A DNA stretch of 64,000 nt from Diplosphaera chodatii (Eukaryota > Chlorophyta > Trebouxiophyceae > Prasiolales > Stichococcaceae), in contig JAALGY010000033.1 in NCBI GenBank assembly GCA_032358165.1, forward strand, positions 620,001-684,000, in the 5' to 3' direction. Position 1 is the first letter of the stretch; every line of letters starts with the position of its first letter. Shown piece after piece: positions 22,195 to 34,100 of this stretch. The position numbers and the translations under genes were made by a program. The notes beneath the pieces were generated by a model. The model saw only the letters and a list, made by a program, of their open reading frames with translations, was not told where the DNA came from and ran no database searches.

Positions 22195-23118
22195 ACATCT
22201 TGGCGTAAATGATGGAAGCACCGTCCCTGCTTTTGGTCCATACATGCAAAAAGCAGCCACGCTGCGGCAAAGCCATGCATTTCACATGGTGCAGGAGGAG
22301 GTGCGCCAGAGCTGGCACAAGCAGAAGTAGATGCACCTCCCATGCACCTGTGGCAGTAGTCGAGGGGCTGGAGAGGGAGACATATCTGAGCCATTACCAA
22401 GAGGCCAAGGGATGCACAGGCGTGGGTAGAAGCTGAGCTGTTGCCTCCTACCTTGCGTTCATTGAGGAGTGCTATGAGCCGATCTGCTGGCATGCAGATT
22501 TAGACCAGCCAGTTGTACGTCGGCATGCAAACAGGCCTGTCATGTCATGTCGTACACCCAGCACAGTGTTGGTGCAGTAGGGCTTTTGGACACAAGGGAA
22601 CCCCCCTGAGTCATGTCAGTGGTGGCAGCTGAGTGCTTGTGCTCAGGCTTTGTGTTTGTCGGCAGCTACTGTCGTTCCATCCCGATAACCGTAGGGCAGT
22701 GTCTCTTGAGACCATAGGAGTTGCATACTCTTGAGTACTGCAAGTGAGTTGCAGCATGAAAACCACTGTTGAGAGATCTTGCCACCCAGGTTTCGCTTGG
22801 ATGGAACACTGCTACAAATAGGGACATCTGCAGCAAGGTTGTTCAGCTCTATGCACCTGCGCCTCGGCGGCACCTCCACAACATCCAGCTGTGCAAAACC
22901 CTGAGCAGCACCCATCGCCATGCTGCATCCCATCTTGTTCAGGCACAGACGCACAGTGCATAGTGACACACGCAACAAATCGGAAGCGTGACACACTATC
23001 AGGTGCAAAGGGCTGCGTCATGGGCCTCGATCCAACGTTTGGCCGAATGCCATCCTGAGCATGCATCAGCTGTATCAAGAAGCGTGAGCGTGTTAGTGCA
23101 GCCTCACAACACTTCGCA
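22195..23118. other. Intergenic, no gene seen
   Basis: 924 bp between the caleosin stop and the next plus-strand start. It holds 3' UTR and promoter sequence. I found no exon-like frame, repeat or RNA gene. Confidence 0.45.
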
Positions 23119-26100
23119 ATGAAGATTCAGATCACACTTGATATCGAGCCCGCGGAGATTCCGCTGGCGAACGAGATCATCGCCACGCTCAGGTACAAGG
23201 CCATTGCTCAGCAGCTCCACCCTCTGCCTAAGTCCCCGTGCCTTATGCGCAAAGCAAACGCATGGCAAGGTTGTACAACAACACCTGGCCCCTAAATCGG
23301 AGCAAACCATATGCCTTGAGCCACCTGCGCTGATGCAGTCCATTGCAGCGCGCATGCTGCGCTGGCTCAGGTCGCTGGTCCTGTCAGCCAGATTTGACGG
23401 AAGGGCCATCCTGCAGGCAACTCACTGCCAATGTGAGCGTCAACCAGAAGGGCGCCGCGCCACCTGCGCAGCCGCTGCAGCACCAGCGCTCGGCTTCGGC
23501 GCCCGGCCCGACCCCGGCGGCAGCGCCCCCAGCACAGCCTCCAGTGTCAGCACCGCCACACTCGGCACCCCAGCAGCAGCCGCCGCCGCGCACGTCCACC
23601 CCGCCGGCAGCTCCTGTGCAGCAGCCGCGGCCGCCTCAGCCGCAGCCGCAGCAGAATGGCCGGCCCAATGGTGCCGAGCTCAGCCACGAGCAGCTTGCGG
23701 GCATGGTGCGGCGTGCCGGCGTCGAGAACGCAGACATGCAGGTATGAAAGGTCGTGTGCTGTTCACCCATGCGCACTGTGGCAGTGTCCGACCAGCTGCA
23801 TGTGGTGACTGAGCCTTGTGGCTGCATTTGCACATATGCATGCTCGTCCCATCGCAGTGCATCACATGACGAAAGTCAGCACTCTGCAGGCCATCGCCAG
23901 CGAGGTCAGCAGGGCGCTGGACGCAGCGGTGGGCAGCGGCGCTGCAGCGGATGCTGCACTGAACACCTGGGTCGGCGCCTTCATGTCCACCGTCTTCAAC
24001 GAGGCCAATGTGGAGAAGCGCGTCTCAGTGGTGCCCTACATGGAGGTACTGGCAGGACCCGGCATGATCAAACATAGACACGGTGTGAGAGTGGACGTGT
24101 GACAGTTGTGTAATGTTTGTTGAGCGCTCAGATCAGTTCGTACTTGGATGCTTCGTGTAGATCATTCCAGCGCTGAGCGACCCCTGGAAGGGCCAGACAC
24201 GTGACAAGGTCATACCGGCGGTGAGCACAGCGCTGAGCGTGCCACCGGTGTCAAGCATCATGCGGAGTGTCTACAGTGCCACGTCAAAACCCCTACTGAA
24301 CTGCATGTGGGTGGGTGATCAGGTGCTGAGGCATCTCACGATCAAGCGCCCGCTGACTGTGGACCGCATGGTATTCTTCGCTCAGGTGTGCCGACCTGCC
24401 CTGTGACTCATATATAGCACTGCAGGCAACGAGTCTCTGCTGCCTGCATGTAGATGAATGCAGGCAGCATTCACCATATGTTCTGCATGCATGCATGCAC
24501 TGACCCTGCAAGCACATGTTCGACTGCAGGCGGAGGCATTTGCGGCACTGGTGAACAGCGGGCTGATCGGCATCTCGGGGGCGGTGAAGACCATTGTGGC
24601 GCTGCTGAAGAAGCCCGACAACCGCTCCGCCGCCATCACGTGCCTCGGCAAGACGGCTGAGCTGTGCGTCGAGCAGGTGCAACTGTGTTCCCATACATGC
24701 ATGCACGCTTAATCGTTCTTGTATGACCATGTTCAGCAGGCTGTTGCATGGCCACTGCAACCATGATGACCACGTTACAGACCTGAGCTGACCGTCAGCG
24801 CCTCCCTGTGTTGTGTCGCAGCTTACTGGGGAGTGCGATGCGGAGCGGCTGGGCGAGCTGCAGGCCGCGCTGTCGCTGTGCAACGAGCCCACGTTCCAGT
24901 ACGACCTGGAGTACATCAACGACATCATGGGGTGGGACCCCACCAGCGGCGCACAAGCGGCCCCGGCCCCCGTCCCCCAGCCTGCAGCGGCGCCCATGCG
25001 CCAGGTAGCTCCCCGTCGCTTGCATGGCCGCACCCAAACAGTACCGCTGTAAGAGAAGCCGTTACCCTGCTGCTGATGCCAAGGGATGTGTTCACCATCA
25101 TATGCCCAGCTCCCCGGAGGGTCTGCAGCCTGGGAGTCTCTTGTTGACACACAGACACTCTGCAGGTGCTGCGACCGGTGGCCAGCTGGCCGGGGAACAC
25201 CGACACCATCTTCTCGCTGGCGTACGATGCGCCCCGCCGCCGCATCGTCACCGGCGCCAAGGACAGCCAGGTGCGCCCCACTGCAACCTGTGGCGTTGCA
25301 GCAGCATTCCTTTCTTGGCAGCCTGCAATGCAGAGTGTGGAGGCTGGGTGTTGCACGCGTGGTAGGAACACAGCGGGTTGATGTGCTGCACACAGCACGT
25401 CCAGTCAATGCACCTGCAATGTTACGACCGATCCATGTGCCTAACAACATTACAGGTGCTGGTGTTCGATGAGTCGGGCCAGCGGGTGGGAGCGCCTCAG
25501 TCAGTGTCCGGCTGCTTCGTGTGCTCGCTGGACATCCACACCGCATCCGACCTGCTGCTTGTCGGGGGTGAGGCCTGCTGCCGTCCCACGACCCAGCATG
25601 CCAGCCCTCCTGAGCGCAAAGCTCAGTTCAGTCACTAACGCGTGGTGGTTGCAGCCTTGCACGTTTTGCATCATGACACCACATACAAACGGTCTGATGG
25701 CGGCACAGCATGTTGGCTTGGATCATCACGTGCAACAGAGCCAAGGGTTGCGCCGTGTTGTGCAGGCGTGCCGCGCAGCAAGAACGGCGCCAGCGCCTCG
25801 TGCGTGGCGGCGTACCGGCTGACGCAGAGCGGCGCGGAGCCGGCCGGGCTGCTGCTGCCGTCGGGCGTCAAGATGCTGTCCTTTGTGCGCTCGCTGCCCG
25901 CCGTCAACGGCTTTCTGACAGGTGGGCTGCTATCGTCAGTCACTGTGGTCTTGCACACATGGGCATGAGGCGACTCATTTTGACGCGTGCCCACAGGGTG
26001 ACCTGCATTTCCAAGTGCAGTCGGCAGAGACATTTTGGTCACTTGTACGCAGCTTTCTGCTTGTTCCACCGCCTATGTGCATGCTCCAGGGTTCAAGAGC

Positions 26101-27559
26101 CTTCCTGGGGTTGCCATCAAACTTGCTGCTTGGTCAATTTGTGATCGCCCATCCTGAGCATGTCCGTGCGCGTTACAGGCGAGACGCCGCACGATGCTAA
26201 GGAGAGTGTTGTGCGGCTGTACAGCCTGGCTGGCAACTCCAGCTTCGACAGCCTGCAGCCGACGTCCACCTTCCGGGTGCGTGGCCGAGACAGTGCACGT
26301 GCTTTTTGTGCAAGGTGTGCAAGTGCTGGGCAGCTGCTCACAACTCCACGGCACGGTGGTCTGCCCTTGGGCGTGGACAACAGCCATGCTGCCCACCTCA
26401 GCTGCTGCTAACATGTAGCACGTATGCATTGGTTCCACTGTAGATCCAGGCTTGACAGCTTCTGCAGACTGACTGTTTTGATCAGGCGTATATGGATATG
26501 GTGAAATGCAACGTGCTTGCATATGCAGGGGCACCGCGACATGATCACGGCGGTCGCGCCACACCCCAGCCAGCCGCCGCTCTTCATCTCCGGCTCCCGC
26601 GACAGCCAGGTGCTGCTGTGGGACCACCGGGCGGCGGCCGGCGGGCCGGTCAGCCGCTTCGGCGTGCCGCCGCCGGCGGCGGGCGCCCCGCCCAGCATGG
26701 TCACCTGCCTCGACGCCGCGGGCCCCGCGCTGCTGTGCGGCACCACCACCCAGCTCGTCTCCCAGTGGGACCTCAGGTGGGCTGCGTGTGTGCTATCCTC
26801 GTACTTTCATTTTTGATGGGTGGACTCGTCCACACCAAGCTGCTTTGCCTGGGGAAGGGGTGAACTATGGCGTGACGGGGCTGTGCCAATGCCAGACCCT
26901 CCGGGTGATCTGTGTGTCAGCGCTGCACAAGGCACCTGTTCACCCAGCGTGTGCTGTGGACCGCCGTCCGCGCGCTTCTTTGACAGTCCCACTGACGAGC
27001 ATGCGGCAGCCGGTCAAGGAATGCTGTGCAGGCCGATGTTCAAGATGCTGAGCCATGCTGCAGTGCCTCCATGTCACTTGCTCTTCCTCACCGCTACAGG
27101 GCAGCGGCGCAGGGCGGCGCGGCGGACAGCGTGCGCACGCTGCACGTGGACGACTCCACGGTGCTGAAGCTGGCGATCGGGCCCAGCCTGGCCTCGGTGG
27201 CGGTCACCACCTTCCATGGCCTGTACCTGGCCGACTTCAGCTCGCCGTCCGGCAGCCCAGGTGCGGCCCCGATGGAGTGTGCAACTCTGGCTGCAAACGT
27301 GCATCCCGCTCGGCAATTAGCAGTCTTAACACTTCCCATCGTGTACCACAAACTGTGGCAAGGTATTAGGCGCTATCAATGAAAGGGTTCAAACAGTTCT
27401 TGGGACGGCTGTGCAGAGATCGAGAAGCTGCCGATCAGCATGGGGCCGGACGGCAAGGTGCAGCACTACCACGACGTCAAGTGGGCGCCCGAGCGGGGCC
27501 TGCTGCACGCCGGCGGCATCAGCAAGGCGGTGTCCGCCTTCCAGCTGGGCCCCGCCTGA
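23119..27559 (+). CDS. Helical N-terminus plus C-terminal WD40 propeller protein
   Basis: Start at 23119: MKIQITLDIEPAEIPLANEI. Exon 1 ends at about 23191 and splices in frame to QLTANVSVNQKGA, followed by a Pro/Gln-rich linker. Several helical exons follow: AIASEVSRALDAAVG, NTWVGAFMSTVFNEANVEK, IIPALSDPWKGQTRDK, VLRHLTIKRPLTVDRMVFFA, AALVNSGLIGISGAVKTIVA and LGELQAALSLCNEPTFQYDL. They look like paired-helix (HEAT/MIF4G-like) repeats, which is a guess. From about 25165 WD40 blades appear: NTDTIFSLAYDAPRRRIVTG, VLVFDESGQRVG, HRDMITAVAPHPSQPPLFIS with GSRDSQVLLWDHR, LLCGTTTQLVSQWDLR, and VKWAPERGLLHAGGISKAVS. The protein ends FQLGPA at 27559. A scaffold joining a helical domain to a propeller is indicated; I do not recognise the named family. 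Confidence 0.7.
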
Positions 27560-28134
27560 GGCGGGGCACCCTGCAGCGGCGCAGCTGGCGGTGTTGCCCA
27601 CACCTGGTCAGGCCCCACCTGAGCGGCTGCCTGCAGTACCAGATGGCATGGCCTCCGAGCGCTTACCTGGTTTCCCCGGAGCGTCATGCCAGCACTTGGA
27701 CTGGGCGCCGTTTGCTTGAACCTTGGCATCCATCGTGGGGCGTGCGACAAGCATGTGAGCACTTGACACGACGCAGCCCAGCCCACTGATTCGTGTGCAG
27801 ACGAAGGAATTGGATACGGTACCGCTGACGGCATGAAAAGTAACCGGTAGCGTGGTGAGCTTTGATGTAACGATGCACAAGCAGACTCTTCGTTTGCAGC
27901 GTATGCACTGTGTGGTGGTCAGCTTTTCAGGATGGGATCGTAGAGGTGACAGCAGTGTGGGGTAGGTAGTGCGGTGAGGGCGTTCTTTCAAATCTTCATC
28001 ATCACGATGCTTTTCAACGTCTTTGCATGCGCTTCATCAACATGCAAAATCATGGTTACCGTACCCAGTCCCCCAGCCCATGCTCAAGCTTCAACTGGAC
28101 AGCAGCTCTCGTTCTACATGTGTACCTGACAGCA
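27560..28134. other. Intergenic, convergent 3' ends
   Basis: 575 bp between two facing stop codons (WD40 protein on plus, KNL1 on minus). It contains the TGTAA motif listed at 27866; nothing else is seen. Confidence 0.5.
27866..27870 (+). promoter_or_regulatory. Candidate TGTAA polyadenylation signal (WD40 gene)
   Basis: TGTAA about 310 nt after the stop of the 23119-27559 gene, on its sense strand and before the facing gene. Consistent with a chlorophyte poly(A) signal, but a chance match is possible. Confidence 0.4.
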
Positions 28135-31100
28135 TCATGTGCGCTGGTTGGATGCATACAGCGGGTTGCTGATGACATTCATTGGGGTCGTGTATGGCAG
28201 CTGCTGTTTGCTGCTGGGGGATGCGACCATCTCATCGCCGCCTGTCTCGCCACTCGCAGCGGCATCGGCAGCAGGACTGGCTGTAGTCCCAGGCATCTCC
28301 ATCGCTTCGGGGTCGGCAGCTGGTGATGCTGCTTGCGCAGCAGCATTGACCTCTGCCGCCGCTGCTGCAGGTGTGCACTCCGCTGCAGCTGCTGCTGTGT
28401 GCTCTGCTGCAGAGGCACACGGTGCTGGCGTGGTGGCGCCCGCTTGCTGTGCTGCAGCGCTGTCATGCTGAGGGGAAGCCGGCTCAATGACCTCAGCCGC
28501 TGGCTGTTCGGCAGCAGGTGCGCTGGAGCGCTTGCTCTCAGCGGCTGGCGCTGCAGGGGTCCCAGCGCTCACAGCAGCAGTCTCCTCAGCAGCGGCAGCG
28601 CCATCGTGTGCATCAGCCATGTCCACATCTGGCGCAGCTGCAGCTGCAGGCTCTGGCGGCTGGCATGGCGCTGACTCTGCCATGCCATCTCCTGCAGCAA
28701 CTGCTTCACCGGCCGCCGCAACCTCAGCGCTGCTGCCAGCTGCTGCTGCAGGAGTGGCCTCAGCTGGACTGGTGTCCGCTGCAACTGAGCCGCCCAGCTG
28801 TGCTGCAGAGTCCAGGGCGGCCTGCAGTGTCGGCGCTGCTGCAGGGCAGGCATCCGCTGCCGGGGGACTGGCCACCAGCCGCGACAGCGCAGCAGCAATG
28901 CGTGCGAGCCGCCCCGGGCCGGGCGCCGCCGACGTGACAGCGTCTGTGACGGCTGCAGGGGAGATGCGCGCCGTGCCTGCGGTTTTGGCAGCCTCAGCGT
29001 CAGCAAACACGTTTGTTTGGCCACACTCCACTGTCAACTGGGACCTGAAGGCACCGTAGGCAGCCACGCGGCGACCCGGCAACAGTAGTGAGGTGCGCCC
29101 CACCTGGGAAGGCGACGTGTGCGGTGCAGCCCAGGTCGCCGTCACAGAATTGGTCACCTGCGGCGATCGAAGGCTATGCATGAGCGGCCAGGTCAACTAC
29201 AGAACTGGGAACATGCATGGTGATAGCATGTGCTGGTACTGCAAGCACTCTGCAGCAGCTGCGGCCATGTAGCATGTATCGTCAACAAGTCTGACAGTTC
29301 GAGCGCACCCACTGCAAGGTCCACATGCAGTCGGGCTCCGGTCTCCATGCACAGCAGGCCCAACCTGAGGCAACCGCGGGCACCCCCTGCAGATCCACAC
29401 ATAAGCAGTGTCGTGACGGCAGGTTGCCAATGCTGTTCATGACCTCATCAGCAAAATCAACCACGTCACACCACCGACATGCGTCTGCAGCTGCTGCGTT
29501 CCGGTCGCCACCACCAAGCCAGCACTCACCTCCTGCGCCTGCCGGCAGCCAGGCCAGCTGCGACAGCCGGGGCAGCGCCGCCCGCAGCGCCGCCGCCTCG
29601 GCCAGCAGGTCGGCCGCCCGGCCCGCCCGAGCGGCGGCGACATCCAGCAGCGCCGCCACGCCGGCCTGGCTCGCGTCCTCGACTGGGCGTGTGCCTGCGA
29701 CAGGTCGGGCCACACTTCTGAGGCACCACGATCTCCAGTCTTGCTTCCAAGACATGAGGTGCGATCCAAAGTGACGATACATGACATGAGGATGCAAGTG
29801 TAGTTGCAGGCTTCGTATGCAGCCTTGACAGCACCGCTGCTCGTGGTCGCCAGGAGGCACAGCAAGAACACAAAGAGGTGTGGCGGGGCTGTGCGCACCC
29901 ATGAGCTCGGCGCCGATGGCGGCGGCTGCCAGGCCGCGCAGCTGGGGCGGCACGCAGGCGGCGCCCTCATCCACCTCCAGGCAGCTGCTGCTCCCTGCCA
30001 CCCGGCAGCGCAGGCGGCGCATCAGTGCAGCAAACCCACAGCTCGACGGCCATGCGCTGCTCGATGCAGCTGTGTGGTGCGCGATGCGGAGCATGCAGAG
30101 CCACACAGGCGAACACTGCTGTCCAGCCCGCAGGCGCTGTCCGACCCAGCAATGCAGACACAGCACTTGCATGGCCTGCCAGCATCTCAGCGGTTGCGTT
30201 CAAATCGGTACCTTCGTCACCGCCCGCAGGGCGCAGCGTCAGCGTCAGCTTCGCCAGGCCGGCCGCCAGCTCGAACGCCAGCACCGCGGCGGACGGGGCG
30301 TCGCCGTCCGATGGGGACTGCGGTGCGGACGCAGCCACCAGGCGCCAGCCGGCCAGGCCGCGTGTGATGTCCAGCATGTCCCACTGTAGTCGTGACAGCA
30401 GGCACCACAGTCAGCACCCGGCAGAGTGTGGACCCCGCTACAAATAGGACACAGACTCATGTGCAGGAGGCCAGAGGGCGCCAACTCTCACAAGAGCTGA
30501 GTCCTCAACCGCCATCTCAACCTGAGCCCACCTGCTGCATGGCGTCCTCCGCCTCCCGTGCCAGGCGTGCCGCCGCCTCGGGGGTGCCCGCCCCAGCGCC
30601 CGGCTGCACGCGCCCCCTGACCGCCTCCAGCCTCTGCTGCGCAGCGGCGTGGGCGGCGTCCAGCCGCTGGCGCTCCGCCAGCAGCTCCTCCTGCTGCCGC
30701 CTGCATTTAGGTACATTGCAACACCTTGGGCGTTGTCCTCTATGTGATGCCCCACTCGTGTGGCCTATCGGCTGCGCAGATGACAACTGATTGCGACCAA
30801 CACTGCAAGTGCAATTAGTGTTCTAGTCCGCAATGCCCAGAGTGCGAGTTTTCAAGGTCCTTAACCCCTTTGCAGCACCTGGCGGCCTCAAGGCGGCTGG
30901 TGCGGGTGGCAGATGCGGCGGCCGCCTCCGCAGCCTGCTGTCGCAGTGCAGCCAGCTGCGTGCGGCGACCCTTCTCGGCCTGGAGGAGGTGATATTGGGT
31001 GTTTTGCACAAAGGGCTCGGCAGGATAACATTGGGCACTCACGGGACGCATGCTGCATATGGTAGGCATTGCAGTCCCAGGCGGCAGTCCGCTGTGTAGC

Positions 31101-34100
31101 ATGTTATACGCGCAGGACAGTGAGATCATTGCAAAACGATGGTGCTGACCACACGGGCCAGTTGGTAAGCTGTGGGCTGTTGGCGCGACGCGAATGTTCG
31201 ACCCGCACACACCTGGTGGCGCGCATCACGCTCCGCAACGGCGAGCGCCGCGCGCTGCGCGTGGGCGGCCGCGGCGGCGTGCTCGTGGCCCAGCTGCTCC
31301 AGCAGCTCGCCCGCCCTGTGCTTGCGCCCCGCCATCTGCCCCTTCAGCACCTGAAAGGCACCAGGCGCGCCTTTCAGCTGAGAGGAGAGGGCATCGGCGG
31401 GCTTTCAGGCTCCCGCGGTTCTCACGATTTCATGTGCTCACGGACACCTTGATCCTGCCAGAGCATGTTTCGACAAACTGACAGGGGGAACATGAGTTGA
31501 TGCCGTGCGCGTGTGGTACAAGCGAACACAGGCAACAGTTGAGCGAGCGTGGCGCACCACCAGCTGGGCGTGCAGCTCGAGTGCGCGCTTGGCGGCCAGG
31601 TCCTTCCACCACAGCTTCGCCTCCAGCTTGAACATGCCCCACAGCTCCGTGCACCACTGCTTCACTGCCTGCGGTTCCAGCGTGGATGCATGGTAGGTCA
31701 GCAACATGCTGTCCCCACGAGTGCTTCGGACAGCTGCCAGATGGCAACTGGCTACGGAGTGGAGCTTTCATCAGACCGTGGATTACAAACATACAGCAAC
31801 TGCACGCGCCTGCAGGTCTGTTGAGGCAGCGGCGGCGATGGCATCCGGGGCGGCGGCAGAGCCGTACGCCTTGAGCGACTGCAGGCCGGCCCACAGCTGC
31901 ACGGGGCCGCCCCCAGCCTCCTGCAGGATGATCAGAGCTTCGGCATCATATGTCCAATGGCAGAGCTGGCAGCACACCGAGAAAGCAATTGCAACACAGT
32001 GCCGACAGCAGGACGAGGCCTGTGACCACGTGCATCAAGTGTCTGCTGGACGTCCAGCTTGTCTGGAGGAGCTGCATCACCAAGCCCGTGCCAGAAACCG
32101 CCCACACGCTCATGACAGGCCAACGATGCCGAGCAGCCCTCACCGCCAGGATGTGCTCGAAGGCGGCAGGTATTGAGGCCACAATGTCGGCAAACTGCGA
32201 TGGGTCCTTCTGCACCGCCTCGGCAAGCTGCAGGGCATGACACATCAAAAGGGTGCTGCAACATCGACAACTGCAAGGTTTGTGTGCGAAGTCCGATCGC
32301 AGATGCTCACCGCCAGATTTTTGCAGTGCACATGCTGTTTAATCAAGCAGTAGGGACGCGGGCCATAGCGTGTCGGCAGCCTTGAGCGCGGGATCGGATC
32401 TACCAAGTTGACCAGCAGTACACAGGCGTAGTACTGGAAGACAGCCCAGACCCCGATCGCGCACACCTGCAGGTCACGCACGAGCGCCGGCTGCGCGGCC
32501 AGCATGTCTGCATCCCTGGCGGCCAGATCCTCCCGCATGCAGTCCACCTGCCCCAGATTTAGGACATACCTGTCAGTCAAAGGCGTGATGACAGCATGTT
32601 CACATGCCAGTCAATGTAAGTGATGCACGGCCAAAGTCGTTCTGCTTGCCAAACAGCATGTAGGACATAGGCCACTGGGACAATAGCCGTGCTTGACAAG
32701 GGCCTGAATCTGTTGCAACTTGCTCAGCACCTCTTCCTTGAGCATCTCCTGGTTGTCGCAGGCGTGTGCGATCTCCACCTTGCGACCCTCCTGCTGCAGC
32801 GCTTCCTGCAGGCGCAACGTGATGGGACTTTGAACGCTACAAGCGTTTGGATGCTGGATGCTGTGCGCAACCTGTTAGTCGTGTGACGCAACAGCAGCAG
32901 CAGCAGCAGCAGCAGAAGAGCTGCAGGAGCGGTGACATGCTGACCCACTGGTTGACTGCTGAGCAGCGCACCTGCAGGTCGGCGGGCGGGGCGTCGATGC
33001 CCAGGCCGCCGGCCATGGACTGCCGCGGCACCCGCATGTGCTCGTGCAGCTGGATGCCCATCTTGGCGCACACCTCCTGCACAGCATAGCACACTCCATA
33101 CTTGAGCGCTTCTCATGCCCGGCCTGTACTGCCAATGTCACCTTCATGGACCCCACCATTAAAGGTGCCTGACCAGAGGGATACGCAGCTGGGAGCTGCC
33201 CAGCAGGAAGGGAGAACTACTGATTGGGCAAGAGGGAAGCGGCATGCACCGCGAGGGCCAGGGGGCGGGCGAGGGCCGGGCCGAGGCCGCCGGCCGAGCG
33301 CGGCGTCAGCAGCAGGCTGTGGCGCGCCATGCTGCGCGGCGTGGTGGGCGGCAGCCTGGCGTTGCCATGGTGGCTCGGGGCCTGCCGCGGCGTGCGCCCC
33401 AGCCAGCCGCCGCCTGCAGACAGCGGACGCCCAGGTACAGCCGCTGGGTCACCCGCCCAGCACACGATGCACCCCAAACACGGTCGATCCACTCGAGCGT
33501 ACTGCAGCGCTGGGCACGTCACAGTAACAGCTTCAGCATCACCTGCCGAAGCTGGTACCCTCGCATCGGCGGGATCGCCGAGCGGCAGCATGGCGGCCGC
33601 CGGGCTGGCGTCTATGAGCGACATGCCTGCACGTACAGCGGTGCCGTCTGCACGGATGGCAGCAAGGACCTTGCGCAGTCCACAGCACAGTCGTCGGGCA
33701 TGTCGAGCGCTGCCACGATGGGTGCCAGGCTAGCATGTTGGTCAGAATTGCACCAGGGTGGGTGCGGCTGGGCGCGACGGACGGCGGCGTCGGGAACGCG
33801 ACCGCCATCAGGGGTCCGGTGCCGGAGATGGCTCTGGCGGCGCTGCGCGGCGCTGACCCCGGGGTCTGCAGCATATCGACCGGCAGCATGCCGCTCGCCG
33901 CCTGGTGCCGCGCCCCGGCTGCAGGGCTGGCACTCGGCGGCGGCGGCGGCATCTGGCCATTGCTGCGCTCCGGCTGCGGCTGCTGCTGCATGTCCAGCGC
34001 CCGCATCGGCGTGCGGGCCAGCAGCTCGCCACCTGTCGTACGTCAGGACCCCGGCATCAGTTTAGGCAAAATCCATCGCAATCAGGCAACTTCCGAAGCA

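Noticed and set aside
28487..29059. 190-codon plus-strand Ala/Ser-rich open frame
   Set aside because: Antisense of the Ala-rich KNL1 tail; no domain and no exon context on the plus strand.
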